A DNA stretch of 64,000 bases. Origin: Spinellus fusiger. Lineage: Eukaryota; Mucoromycota; Mucoromycetes; Mucorales; Phycomycetaceae. Under the pieces are notes generated by a model. The model was not told the origin of the DNA, searched no databases, and saw nothing but the letters and a program-made list of their open reading frames with translations. The stretch's first letter is position 1. Each line of letters starts with the position of its first letter. The position numbers were made by a program, and so were the translations under genes. The DNA lies in assembly GCA_025094145.1 (NCBI GenBank), contig JALLLS010000048.1:186001-250000 (forward strand). Direction: 5' to 3'. Positions 25,165-36,277 of the stretch are shown here, one piece after another.

Positions 25165-28100
25165 ATGCTTGTGTCAAGTAGAAAAGCTCAAATATACCTT
25201 ATGATTTACCCTGAATTGGAATTTATAAAACAGAATACATTTCTTGATTTCTGGAATCATCAAGCAAGCAAATATGAAGACAATGTGTTCTTGAGATACG
25301 CTGATAAAATTAATGATGGATCCGAGACATTTAGAACACTCACCTACAGACAGGTCAACACTATTACAACCAACATTGCTTGTGAATTGCATGAGACAGT
25401 AAAGGACTGTGAATCAATTGGATTTATTGAAGATCATTCAGTTTCCTACATGATTTATTTTCTGGCCATCATAAAGCTTCGTTCTATTTTTATAGCTTTA
25501 TCACCACGAAACTCAAATGAAGCTGATGCTAACATACTCCAAAAAACAAATTCCAAGTTACTGGTGGCATCAGTGAAGTATAGCAAAAAGGCACAAACAA
25601 CAGCAGACATGGTGGAAAATTGCCGTGTATATATATTCCCTGCTCTTGACATTGCTGCTGAAGCCAAGAAGATGATCAACCCCAATGCTGATTATCTACT
25701 GAAAAGCACTTTGGAGAATGACTCAAGTACCGTGATTATAATCTTACACAGGTAAGCAATATAGTGTTTTTTTTTATATTTTGCTAATATAAAACTATGA
25801 ATAACTAGCTCTGGGTCTACAGGTCTTCCAAAACCCATTTACTTAACGAATTACTATATCTTGAACCAAAGTCAATTCTTCCATTACTTGACTAAAGACT
25901 TCAATCCAGACAAGCAGTTTGATTCATCTGATGTCATTTTTTCTCATTTTCCACTGTAAGTAGCTCATCATACTACTACTATTTTCTAAAAACATAATCA
26001 CCGCTAGATTCCATATCTTTGGTCTCATATATAATATATGTGCTATAGTATTAGGGTGTAGTGCAGTTTTTGAAAAGAATCTCCTACTTTCTACAGAAGA
26101 GCTTCTCTTTGCGCTTAAATTTAACAAATGTACCTTAATGGCATTACCACCTTTGATATTAGAACAACTTTCTATTTACTCAAATAATAACAATGACTAT
26201 TCAGTACTTCAACAACCTAAACAAATAGTGTAAGTATAAGTAAACGATTATGTGTGTCACTATGTAAATCTCACACCTTTCTAAAACAGTTATAGTGGCG
26301 CACCCCTTCGAAAAGACATCACAAAGTCTTTTAGAGAGAATAAAGTTAATATATGTGCCACTTATGGCAGTACTGGTAAGAGATAAATATAACCAATGCC
26401 ATATACTAATAACAAATACTTTTAATTTAATTTTTAATTTTTTCTTTTTATATAGAAACTGGCGCCATGTTGATGAGTGACATTACATACAAAAGTCCTA
26501 ATTGGGAAGCTTTTAGACTTATTTCTGTAGCCAAAGACTACTGTGTATTTGAGCCATACGGTGAAGACTCTCAAACAAAGCATCTTGTCATCAAAAGCAC
26601 CTACCCTAGGCTGGCTGCAGGAATTTGCAGTGAAGATACACAGAGCTATAACACAAATGACATATTTTTTGAAGATCCAAAGTACCCTGGCTGCTATAAT
26701 TATGTTAGTCGCATAGATGATATTTTGGTTATGTAAGTCTATAACACAGAGATTTGGGACACATTATATGTACTTGAAAAAAAATAAACTCATTTCTTTT
26801 CTACTTAGGAAAAATGGTGAAAAAACCAACCCACTTCTCATAGAAGCAGATCTACGCACATGCGCTATCATAAAGCAGTGTGTTGTTTTTGGTGAAGACC
26901 GCACATTTGTTGGCACACTCATTGAGCTATCTCCTGAAAAATGTCAGAATTATTCCTCAGACGAGATTATGGAAATAGGTAAAAGCTAGTATGAAGCCAC
27001 CTTAATTCAATCTCTCATACTATGAAAATATGTATTGTTAGTCTACTCAGCTGTTGATGCAGCAAACAAAAAGGCCCCTTCACACAGCATCATTTTCAAA
27101 CCAATGGTCAGAATACTTCCACTGGGCAGCCACTTGCCTACTACTGACAAGAATAGCATAATTCGAAAGCGTGCAAACATTCAGTTCAAGGATACAATCG
27201 ATCATATGTATACTGACTACCTGGATAAACAGACTGTATCGAATACTAGTCTTAGTATTGACAGTTCTTCATGGTCACAGCAACAGATCAAGACTTATCT
27301 TGTAGAGACAAGTGCCAATGTTTTAAATTTGAAAAGCAATGAACTTGAAAACACTGATCAGGATCTGTTTGATTACGGACTGGACTCAATTCTTTCTATT
27401 GAGCTACGCAATAAGATCTCGCATGCCTTTGATAACCTGCCTCAAGACTTTCTGTATCAGTGTCCAACCATCAACCTCATGCTGGAATTTCTAACCTCTA
27501 AAGCTACCAACGACATCAGCCATAGTGCTAAAGAGCACATTCGTACAAATAAGATATTGGAAGACTATTTACTGAGGGCTGATGCTAGCTTCTCTGTAGC
27601 CACCTATGACTCAGCCATCATGAAAGATCAGGTTGTTCTACTTACTGGTGCTACTGGATTCTTGGGGTCTTTCTTATTGGCCAAGTTGATCAGAGAACCA
27701 TCTGTGAAGAAAATATACTGCCTTGTGCGAAGTCAGGGCTCCAAGGCTCTTGATCGCATTGTCACAAGTTTTGAGAAATGGTCTCTTGACACTGAGCTTC
27801 TACAGTCGCCCAAAGTAGCTGCACTTCCTGTGAACCTGAAGGACAAGATGTTGGGATTTTCCAAGACAGACTACGATGTTATGAAGTCTGAGGTCACTGT
27901 GATTCAACATTGTGCATGGGTTTTGGACTTTAACCAGTACATTGATTTCTACGAGAAAGAGTGCATTCAGGGACTCTTCAATCTACTTGAGTTTTCTTAC
28001 CGCAAAAGAAACCCCATTCACTTCCATTTTGTCTCTAGTGTCAGTGCCAGTGCTGGGTGGATGCAAGTCATTCCAGAATCACCTCTACCAAAGTCTTCCA

Positions 28101-28786
28101 AAGTTACGATGCCTATGGGCTACGCTCGATCAAAGTACATTGCAGAGCATCTGCTTAATTATCTTGCAGAAGAAAAGCATCTTCCATGTTATATTGAGAG
28201 ACTTGGCCAAATTTACGGTGACACTGTTAATGGTGCATGGAGTACAGCTGAGCAGTACCCAATGATGTTTATTGGAGGCGGTAGTGTCATGGGCAAGGTA
28301 AGAGAGAAAGAAAAGAATTCGTAACACTGGGTTATAGAACTATATTCATTCTTTTGCCATTAGATGCCTAGCATGAACACTACTATCGATTGGATTTCAG
28401 TGGATCATGCTGCCAACAGTATGGTTGATATTATGATCAAGACCATTGAAAACCCAACACACTCGGAGCAATTCATCTATCACATTGTAAATCCTAACAG
28501 AATCACATGGGGTGAGGTGCTTAATTTAATGAAAGGATGTGGCATGCAGTTTGACGTGGTCACTCCCAGCGAATGGGTCGCTGAATTGGGAAAAGATGAT
28601 AAAAATCCTGCCTATAAGCTCAAGTCTTTCTATACGAACTGCTTTGATGAAATGATTACTATGCCAACATGGGATACTTCCAAGACTGTTGCATTGAGTC
28701 CAAGTCTTGCAAAAGCACCTGCTATGAACCTTGACCTTTTCAAGAAATTCTTTTTTTACTGGAAATCTGTTGGCTTTTATAAATAA
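25165..28786 (+). CDS. NRPS-like adenylate-forming reductase (adenylation, carrier, thioester reductase)
   Basis: Single-module enzyme expected to activate a carboxylic acid with ATP, load it on a phosphopantetheine arm and release it by NAD(P)H reduction as an aldehyde or alcohol. There are eight exons from the ATG at 25165. The adenylation domain shows HSSGSTGLPKPIY (formed across intron 1), CATYGSTETGAML, a SRIDDILVMKNGEKTNP block and a terminal TDKNSIIRKRA lysine motif. The carrier domain has DYGLDSILSIEL, with the attachment Ser at about 27390. The reductase domain has VVLLTGATGFLGSFLL (nucleotide loop), HFVSSVSASAGW, and GYARSKYIAEHLL (Tyr-Lys pair). About 1,070 residues; no condensation domain. 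All core motifs look intact. The substrate cannot be deduced. It differs from Lys2 in lacking the long N-terminal region. It borders a transposon island on its 5' side. Confidence 0.9.
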
Positions 28787-29046
28787 TAGTTATTCTATAC
28801 ATTTGATATGATTTATACTCTTTGATTAAGAAAATAGTTACAAACATGATATATTGATATTGATATTGATATTAAAAAATACACACACATACACAGATGT
28901 CTATTTATTATTTAACTAAGTCATTTCTTATGGTATTTATAATAAAACAACATTAAAAGATAGAAATCCCTTTCTTCAAGCCTTTAATATATATATATCT
29001 CAGCATTGTATCAGAAAGATGACTGTATTCTTTCTTTCCTTGATGT

Positions 29047-29491
29047 CTAGGCCTCCATCTTTTCAGCCTGTTTTGCCTTGAGCTTCATCAATTTTAATGT
29101 ATCAAGTTGCTCTCTTTGTGTGCTAATAAAGAGTCATAATAGAGATATTAAATTATTATTACTATGCTTCCTCATTATCCTCTTTTTCATATATAGAAGC
29201 CTGCAAACCTACTTACTATTCTTTAAGGCAATTGTCCACTGCCTTTAACTTTTGTCGACATGTCCACATGACTGTCACATTATGCTCTTTACTGCACTGC
29301 ACAAAATCTTTCTCCATGAGCACTTTGGAACTGTCTTTTGAGTTACCTTGCATTGGCAGCTGACACTGCTCAAGTGCAGCTTTTTTCAGTTCTTTCATGC
29401 ATGCTTCTTCTTCTGCACGTGTCAGAGCATGGATCTCACCTCCACCCACTACCATTGGGTTGGAGAGGGTTTCTTGTACGTTCTTTCCCAT
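29047..29491 (-). CDS. CMC1: COX assembly mitochondrial protein, twin CX9C
   Basis: Small intermembrane-space protein needed for cytochrome c oxidase biogenesis and copper handling. Three exons, 29347-29491, 29217-29307 and 29047-29122, give 103 residues. Removing the 39-nt intron 29308-29346 is decisive: it restores CQLPMQDFVQC, a proper CX9C, followed by CRQKLKAVDNC, the second CX9C. If the intron is left in, the first pair is broken by a 13-residue insertion. The spacing and the sequence between the pairs match the Cmc1 family rather than Cox17 or Cox19. The last exon gives a Lys-rich tail ending KQAEKMEA. It is transcribed away from the phosphoglycerate mutase gene. Confidence 0.87.
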
Positions 29492-29569
29492 ATGAACACA
29501 ACAAAGAAGAGTGACTCGTTTTCACCGGCTATGAATAAATAGGCTCTCTTTCTTATACCAGACTCCATC
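29492..29569. promoter_or_regulatory. Bidirectional promoter region CMC1 / ApgM
   Basis: Only 78 bp separate the two divergent start codons, so both promoters and both 5' leaders must overlap here. No canonical TATA box is evident; ATGAATAAATAGG lies in the middle. Confidence 0.6.
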
Positions 29570-31412
29570 ATGTCCCAGAAGCTGCTGTTTGTGTTAATTG
29601 ACGGTGTGGGTGATGTGGCAGTCCCTGAACTCAACCAGAAAACACCTCTTCAGACCGCCAAGACACCATGGCTGGATGCATTGGCTTGTAAGCACCAACC
29701 TACTCTAGGGCTATGACCAAGACCATCCACTTATTATTTGTTAAAGCCAGTGGTCTGAATGGGCTTATGGACTCTGTTGAACCGGGATTAGCGTGTGGTT
29801 CAGACACAGCCCACTTGTCTTTGCTTGGTTATAACCCTCGTCAGTAAGTAAGCGTAGGAGTAAGCATGGACTGCTGGTGCTCTAGAGAGTATAGTGTTCT
29901 AATCCATACAAGCTGTTACCGGGGAAGAGGAGCATTTGAGTCCATGGGGGCAGGATTAGATATGATGCCAGGGGATATTGCCTTTAAGGTAATTTCTATC
30001 TTTCTGCAAAGAGAGCAAGTCATCCCAGCATGGACTGATGGTTGTGGAGAGTAGTCCAATTTTGCATACATCGACAAAGACAGTGGCATTGTTATTTCTA
30101 GAAGAGCAGATCGTCATTTTGAAGGATTAGGTCCAACTCTCTGTGCTGCCTTGGATGGGATGTATGAACACTAGCATGTTTCTTTTTCTGTCTTTGTGTG
30201 TATCTCACTGTACAGCAGTACATTGCCTTCTTTTCCTCATCATACAGTGGCTGTGAAATATGCAACTGAACATCGCTGTGGTGTGCGTGTCAGAGGCCCT
30301 GGACTGACAGATGATATTACAGGCACAGACCCACTCAAAGACAAGTAGGTAGACTCGATACACTTATAAACCATTACAGTAAGATAAGAGAAGGACACTT
30401 AATGTGTTTTTATTAGTCTGCCTCTTTTAAAATGCCAACCTACCGTCAGCACACAAGAAGCAGAAATGACAAGCCAAGTAAACACCCTCTTATTTCTTCA
30501 GTAACATTGAATGTAACCAATGAATCTATTTTATCAAGTTGATCAATGAACTCTCGGATTCATTTTATCATGCCCTTGAACAACACCCCATCAATCATGA
30601 CAGAATCAAAGCCAACAAACATCCTGCCAATTGTATTCTATTGCGTGGCTGTGGAAGTTGTATTGATGTAGGCAGTTTATTCTAGGATGCTATAACTCAA
30701 CAGAAATACCACTGTGTATAGATTCCCAGTATTGCCGAATTACATTCAATGAGAAGCTTCTTGATTGCTCCTACTTGTATTATTGCAGGACTAGGAATGA
30801 CAGCTGGCATGAATATTATTCATGTGGAAGGGGCTACAGGGGACTACCACACTAATTTTCAGGCAAAGGCAGATGCTGTTTTGGAAGCACTTACAGGGCC
30901 CTTGTATGACTTTGGGTTTTTGCATATCAAGGCAGTGGATGATGCAGGCCATGATCGTAATGTTACTCTCAAGGTCAATAGGATATACGTGTGGAATATG
31001 TATAGAGTAGAGTATTCTTATATATTGTATTGTTGCTGGTGCGATTAGGTGGATTTCCTGGAGAAGATTGATGCCATGTTGGGCTTTATTATTTCAGAGT
31101 TGGACAATAGAGAGGATCAGGTAAGAAATGGGGCCTCTTCATCTGCCTATCTAATGAATCGATCTGTCTGCACAGTATATTATCATTGTCACAGGAGATC
31201 ACTCTACACCTGTTCTTTATGGTGACCATAGTTGTGAGCCTGTTCCTTTTTGTATTTCTCATGTGAATGACTGTGTTCAAGGCATTCAGGGAGATAGAAG
31301 TGCTGCCTTTAATGAATTAGAAGCAGCAAAAGGAGCTCTTGGACGATTCTGTGGTGATCAAATCATGGGCATTGCAAAGGCCTACATGAAGGTGAAAGGT
31401 CATGGAGTTTAG
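29570..31412 (+). CDS. 2,3-bisphosphoglycerate-independent phosphoglycerate mutase, archaeal (ApgM) type
   Basis: Interconverts 3- and 2-phosphoglycerate in glycolysis. Roughly ten exons, starting at the ATG at 29570 (LLFVLIDGVGD gives the first metal-binding Asp). Alkaline-phosphatase-superfamily blocks follow in order: GSDTAHLSLLGYNPR with the nucleophilic Ser, FESMGAGLDM, FAYIDKDSG, RGPGLTDDITGTDP, a central IIAGLGMTAGM, HIKAVDDAGHDRN and TGDHSTPVLYGDHS. The protein ends at TAG 31410-31412 after about 410 residues, short like ApgM and shorter than the ~510-residue bacterial/plant type. Most fungi rely on the unrelated cofactor-dependent Gpm1, so this is a less usual isozyme; I cannot tell whether the genome also has Gpm1. 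All catalytic motifs look intact. Confidence 0.9.
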
Positions 31413-31892
31413 TTTTTAATTATTTTTATTTAGCAATGAGTCTATGAGTTTTGTCTATGGAATTGTGAAATGAAGAAAAATAAGAGAAAAAACAAAAAGG
31501 AAAACAAAGTGTAATAGTGGGGAAATCAGTAGAAATGATATAGAAAAATGCATTGAATGTTGGCTATAGAAGAGAAACCCCCGCATGAATGTCAAATGAC
31601 TCTAAAAGATAAGTGAAAAATACATGAACTGCGCGTTGAAGAAAAGAGACTATACAAATAAAAATAAAAGGAAGAGGCATGGAATAGAATTCTATAAAAC
31701 AGAAATGCTTAAGTGATAAGAACACAAAGAGTACAAGAACATGAAGATAAGGGACTTGTACAGGGATTTCCATGAAGGTGTGTTTTGTAGGTACCAATAG
31801 AAGAATAACAAGGAAAATGACAATATAGAAAGAAGAATGTTGTGTTTTACAGTAGGATTAAAAAGGGCACTCTCAGGTTTGTTCTTGGCCAT
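31413..31892. other. Convergent 3' region, AT-rich
   Basis: The space between two convergent stop codons (ApgM and the HMG-box gene). It holds A-rich stretches that could serve both as poly(A) sites. I see no gene. Confidence 0.6.
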
Positions 31893-32872
31893 TCACCAAT
31901 GAGAGAGTATATCAGCACTGTAATAAACAGAATTACAGACATCCGACATACCAGGAGCACACAAGAAACGAGGATCAATGCATGACTGTGAGTGGGCCAG
32001 CTCGTCATTTGATTTCAATGGCCCATCTATAGCCAATGGAACAGAATGCATTTCATCAAAGGCACATTCAGAGTGATAGTCAGAGGGAGAATAGCACATA
32101 TTAAAGTCAGTAGGCTGGGGAGTCGACAGAGAAATGCAGTCTGGAGTGGTCTCATTCAATATAAAGTTCGACATGGTATCAGAATAAGGTGAAGGGTTTA
32201 GGCTGTACATGTGGGGTGAATAGGTGGTAGTGGAGCCATAGAGAGAGGCGGAGGTATGTGACAAGGGAGAAGCCCAGAGTAGATCATCAGAGTACACAAT
32301 GGGTGGAGAGACAGGTTCAACAATCAAATAAGGAGTTATACACGAACTCAGTTGCAGAACCTTATTATCGTGGTGTGTGCTTTGAAAGTGTCGATCTTCA
32401 TTGTACTGATTCAAATAGTCAAGGGTAGTGCGGTCATGGAATAGAAGTTCCATCATTCGGTTATTGCTGGCTAATTTAGAAGTGAATTTATCCTTTGGAC
32501 GCATAGTGTATTTACGTGTCGTGCGATTGGTTTTCTTCTGGGGTGCATATTTGTAGCCAGGATACCTATTCCAAGAATGAGTTTAGTAAAAAGGAAAAGA
32601 CACTTTCTAATAAACATTTACTTTTTGGCATGTTCTTCTTTTGCCTTGTTGGCTTGATCCCGGAAAGGGGCCTTTTCTTCTTCCGTGGCCTCCTTCCACC
32701 ACTTGGCAATAATTTTAGAAATATCACGGTGGTTGGCACCGGGACATTGTGCTACAATTTCACCCTGTTTTGCTAGGCGATAAGCAAGAAAGCAGTTCAT
32801 AGGACGAGGGACTTTGGTGGATTTCTTCTTGTGAATGGGTTTCATAGATAGGTTGTTTCTTTGAGTAGTCAT
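31893..32872 (-). CDS. MATA-type HMG-box transcription factor
   Basis: Sequence-specific DNA-bending factor of the fungal mating/Ste11-like HMG group. Exon 1 is 32622-32872 and exon 2 is 31893-32565, joined in frame across a 56-nt intron located near the end of the box. The box spans about residues 20-90: KVPRPMNCFLAYRLAKQ, PGANHRDISKIIAKWWKE and FRDQANKAKEEHAKK, followed by YPGYKYAPQKKTNRTTRK, the basic tail typical of MATA_HMG proteins. The remaining ~190 residues are Ser/Tyr/Pro-rich and acidic in places, like an activation region. About 307 residues in all. The neighbours (NOL8-like, ApgM) are not the transporter and RNA-helicase genes that flank the Mucorales sex locus, so this is more likely an autosomal relative. 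Confidence 0.88.
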
Positions 32873-33531
32873 GATGAAGTGATTGGATGACGGAATGAGC
32901 TGTGATGTCTTGGATGTCCTTCATGATTCTCTTTGTATTTATACCAGGTAAATTGCAGAAATCCAAGGAGAGCTGTCAAGGCACAGACTCTGTTATTCTG
33001 GATCGCTCAGCAAATCAACTATAATACCATTTTAGGATATACTTCCGTATTCATGCTTATTTCTGGGGTTGATGGCACACAGACTTAATGAATTGATGAA
33101 TGAATTGATGAGTGAATGAATTGATGAATGGATAAATTAGCGAATGAAAAAGAAAAGACGGAATTTTTCGGATAACAGAGGCGATTCATTTCCATTGATG
33201 GTTTATCACCGATATATTAGGCTTCTCTTTCTCCATCCCTTTGACCCTTTAACCACGTGTCTACTTGGTGAATATCTCATACAGTGTACACACCATCTAT
33301 ACTACTGTAATAAATACCCACTTGAGCCAATCGTCATACCTTATACATTCTACCCTGCATCTAATATTGGACAGTTATGCTAATAACAATAATATAAATA
33401 GCTAATTATACTGTACATCATCAATAGCCGATACAAATGCTGATATGAACACTACTGTTAATGACAATGCTAATATTCACTACAATTTCCCACTAATAGT
33501 AAACATAATAAAAATAGTTCTAATGTTTATT
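32873..33531. other. Upstream region of the HMG-box gene, with GAATTGAT repeats
   Basis: A short tandem stretch of TGAATTGATGAA-like units lies at 33082-33140. The rest is AT-rich and contains a pyrimidine-rich segment. This is also the 3' side of the NOL8-like gene. I see no further gene. Confidence 0.55.
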
Positions 33532-35992
33532 TTACTTTAATCCATGTGATGCTTGCTTTTTTTGCTTCTTCACGGCGCTCTTTTGACGCTTCTTCAGGAT
33601 TTCTCCCACTTCACTTCGGGATGTTCTCCATTTTGAAAGATGACTCTCTCTGTTATTATTGCCAAGGCATGAGTCATTTTTTTATACTCTATAGCTAGCT
33701 ACACCTGTTTACCTGTCTTGTACTTGCTGGAACAGACCATGTGTATCATAAGCAAGACAGCTCCTAAGACATAGCCAAGGCGTATAAGTTACAGAATCAA
33801 TAGGTCCTACCTAATGCTCACTTTTTCAGTAAACTAGGATCTTCCATATGGAAGAAAAAGAATAGTCCAAGTCCAACCGGTGCCTATACTCTTCTGATGA
33901 ATACATTTGCATTAAGAGTGTCATGTTACATACCTCTTTGTTCTTTAATACGAGATGAGGTGCATCTAATATATCAGTTTCATTTTCATTTTCTATTTCT
34001 ATTTCTGCTTCTTCTGCTTCTGCTTCTTCTTCTGCTTTTCCGAATAGTTTAAAGGAGCCGGCTATTTAAAGAACAAAGTCAATAAATGCACATAAATGAA
34101 ATGTCCCACCATCAGTGCCAAAGAGAGGTTTAAGATTAACATTGACTGCAAAGTGTCTATCTTTAGAGACAATAGGAACTGCACTGGATGGTTTTGAGTT
34201 TCCTAGTCAGAAGTAAGCAATACTGGTAGAAAATGGAGCTATATACCTATGTATTCCTCTTCTTCCTCTTCTTCCTTTTCTTCAATATCCTCAGCATCTT
34301 CATCCTCAGAATCAGTCTTTTCTGTTGGTGTCTGCTTAGGTTGGATCTTGTAACTATTAGCATCTTTTGCATCAGGATCAAAACGAGCACTATTGTTCCA
34401 TAGATTGGTGGTCTTTCTATCAATAAAACACAACAGTTAATTCTATTATTCATTGTAATACTGCCCAATAGAGTATGAATCTTACTGCTTTACAACACCC
34501 CTTTCACCAAACATAGCTTTAAGAATATCAAGTGATTGGTCTTTTTCTGCTGTTAATTCCCTCGCAATATCATCCTGTGATTTTTCATTGACATTTTCAG
34601 TTTCATTCTGATCAATAAAGTCCTCTCCAAGCTTAAATCGCTCATCTCCCTTGAATCGACTCTGCAAAGCTAATCTCTGCTGTCCCATTTCACCCTCAAG
34701 CACTGGGTTGATTTTGATGCCTAATAAAATATCAGTAGTGAGTTAAATGGTCATCATTGGGTGACAATTACTTATTTCTTCTTCATCATCCTCTTCATCT
34801 GAATCAAACATCCATTTAGCATCTCTTGGCAGTTCTTTGACTGGTTCTGCTGATAATTCCTCTGATAATTCCTCTGATTCTGTTTCAAAGCTGATGTGTT
34901 GTGTTCGATTGGAATCTTTCATAGCAGCAAAGGAATCCTTTAATATCTTGGCACGCATTGTCTGGTCGGCTTCCTTTTGTTCAAGAGCAGCCAGACGCTT
35001 TGCATTGTCTCTTTGACGCTAACAGAATAGAAACATCAGTTGGTCTCTACAAGAGTCTAAGAAATAGCACCCATTACCTTGGCTTCTATTGAATTATCTT
35101 GCATTTCAATATCTTCTTGTTCTTTTACTTCATGCTCTTCTATCTCCTCTTCTTGGTATTCTTTATCTTCATTATTTTCTTCTTCTATCTCTTTGGCTTC
35201 TTCCTCTTCTCTCTTTAAAGTATCAAATCTATCTTCCTCATAATCCTCATAGCGTGTTGGTAATTCTCTCAGGGATTTCATACGACCACCAATGTTGTAT
35301 AGCTTTGTCAGATTGTTCTTGTAATGAGAAGGATCAAATACAAGCTATTCTCTTTTATGAGTTCTCCAAGTTCATGTTTACAGTTTTCTTTCCCCACTTA
35401 CAGTAGTGCCATTGTCCCTCTTCAAACGAACCACAGCAATGGCTCGTCCATAACGACCTCGTTTCCATCCCTTGCGATCTTTCATGTTGCTGTCTGTCAC
35501 AGGCTTCATATTCTTTGCCATGAATCCATCGCTCTCATTCACTCGCTCTCTTCTTTTCCGTCTCTTCTCTTCTCTTTCTACTAAGGATATCTCTTCTTTA
35601 CGCTTCTTTTCCAGGTAGTCTTCTTTTGCTTCTTCTAATTTAAGTATGGTTCCTTTCCATTTTGCTCCATTGTAGACAGCCAGACCTAAAATCAAGGGTC
35701 AACAAGCAGATCAATAAACAAACACACTGTTCAGACCTTACATGAAGTCCACTGCTTGGTAGTTGTAGTCATTGTCATATGTCCGAACCCTCTGCATTTT
35801 CCTGCTTTTATCAGCTGTCAACCTTGCTATAAAACACTTACCTTCAGTGTCTTTGGCTACAGTGACATTCTTAAGGGCACCGAATCTACTGAATCTCTCC
35901 TGGATCTCACTCTCATCAACATTGGCGTGCAATCCACCGAGATAAATACGCTTTTCTACTATTTCTATCTCTGCGGGTGGAGGAGTGGCCAT
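33532..35992 (-). CDS. Nucleolar RRM protein, NOL8-like
   Basis: Probable nucleolar ribosome-biogenesis protein. The ATG at 35992 opens an RRM: RIYLGGLHANVDESEIQ (RNP2), then a weak RNP1 near GKCFIARL. The body is highly charged, with KWKGTILKLEEAKEDYLEKK and WKRGRYGRAIAVVRLKR. Long Glu/Asp-rich stretches follow (35060-35280 and 34240-34330). Blocks such as ARFDPDAKDANSYK and GLGLFFFHMEDPSLLKK, and a basic end (TRSEVGEILKKRQKSAVKK), resemble the NOL8 C-terminus. About ten exons with short introns. The stop is TAA at 33532-33534. The acidic runs are probably disordered. The RRM plus the FFF-containing C-terminal block are my basis; exon borders in 33700-34200 are approximate. Confidence 0.8.
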
Positions 35993-36277
35993 GAGGAAAT
36001 GAATGAATGAATGAAATAATAATAATAATTTTTTATCTGCATGTAAGTTAATGTGTGGCATGGACCTATAAAGTGTACTGCTTTATTTATCTGAGATCTA
36101 TCTCTACCTACTTTATGTTATCTTTTATCCAATCATTGATTTAAAAAAGAGAAAGTGTAGATAAAAAGCTCCCCTGGGACTCTAGAAAAGAACAGTCCTA
36201 GACAGTAAAGTCATCCTTAATGACGCAGAGACAATGGTAGTACGCTTGAACACCTGTTTACTTAACTTACACCCTCC

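Noticed and set aside
31893..36000. Interpretation of the HMG-box region as the Mucorales sex locus
   Set aside because: The expected flanking transporter and RNA helicase genes are absent; the neighbours encode ApgM and a NOL8-like protein.
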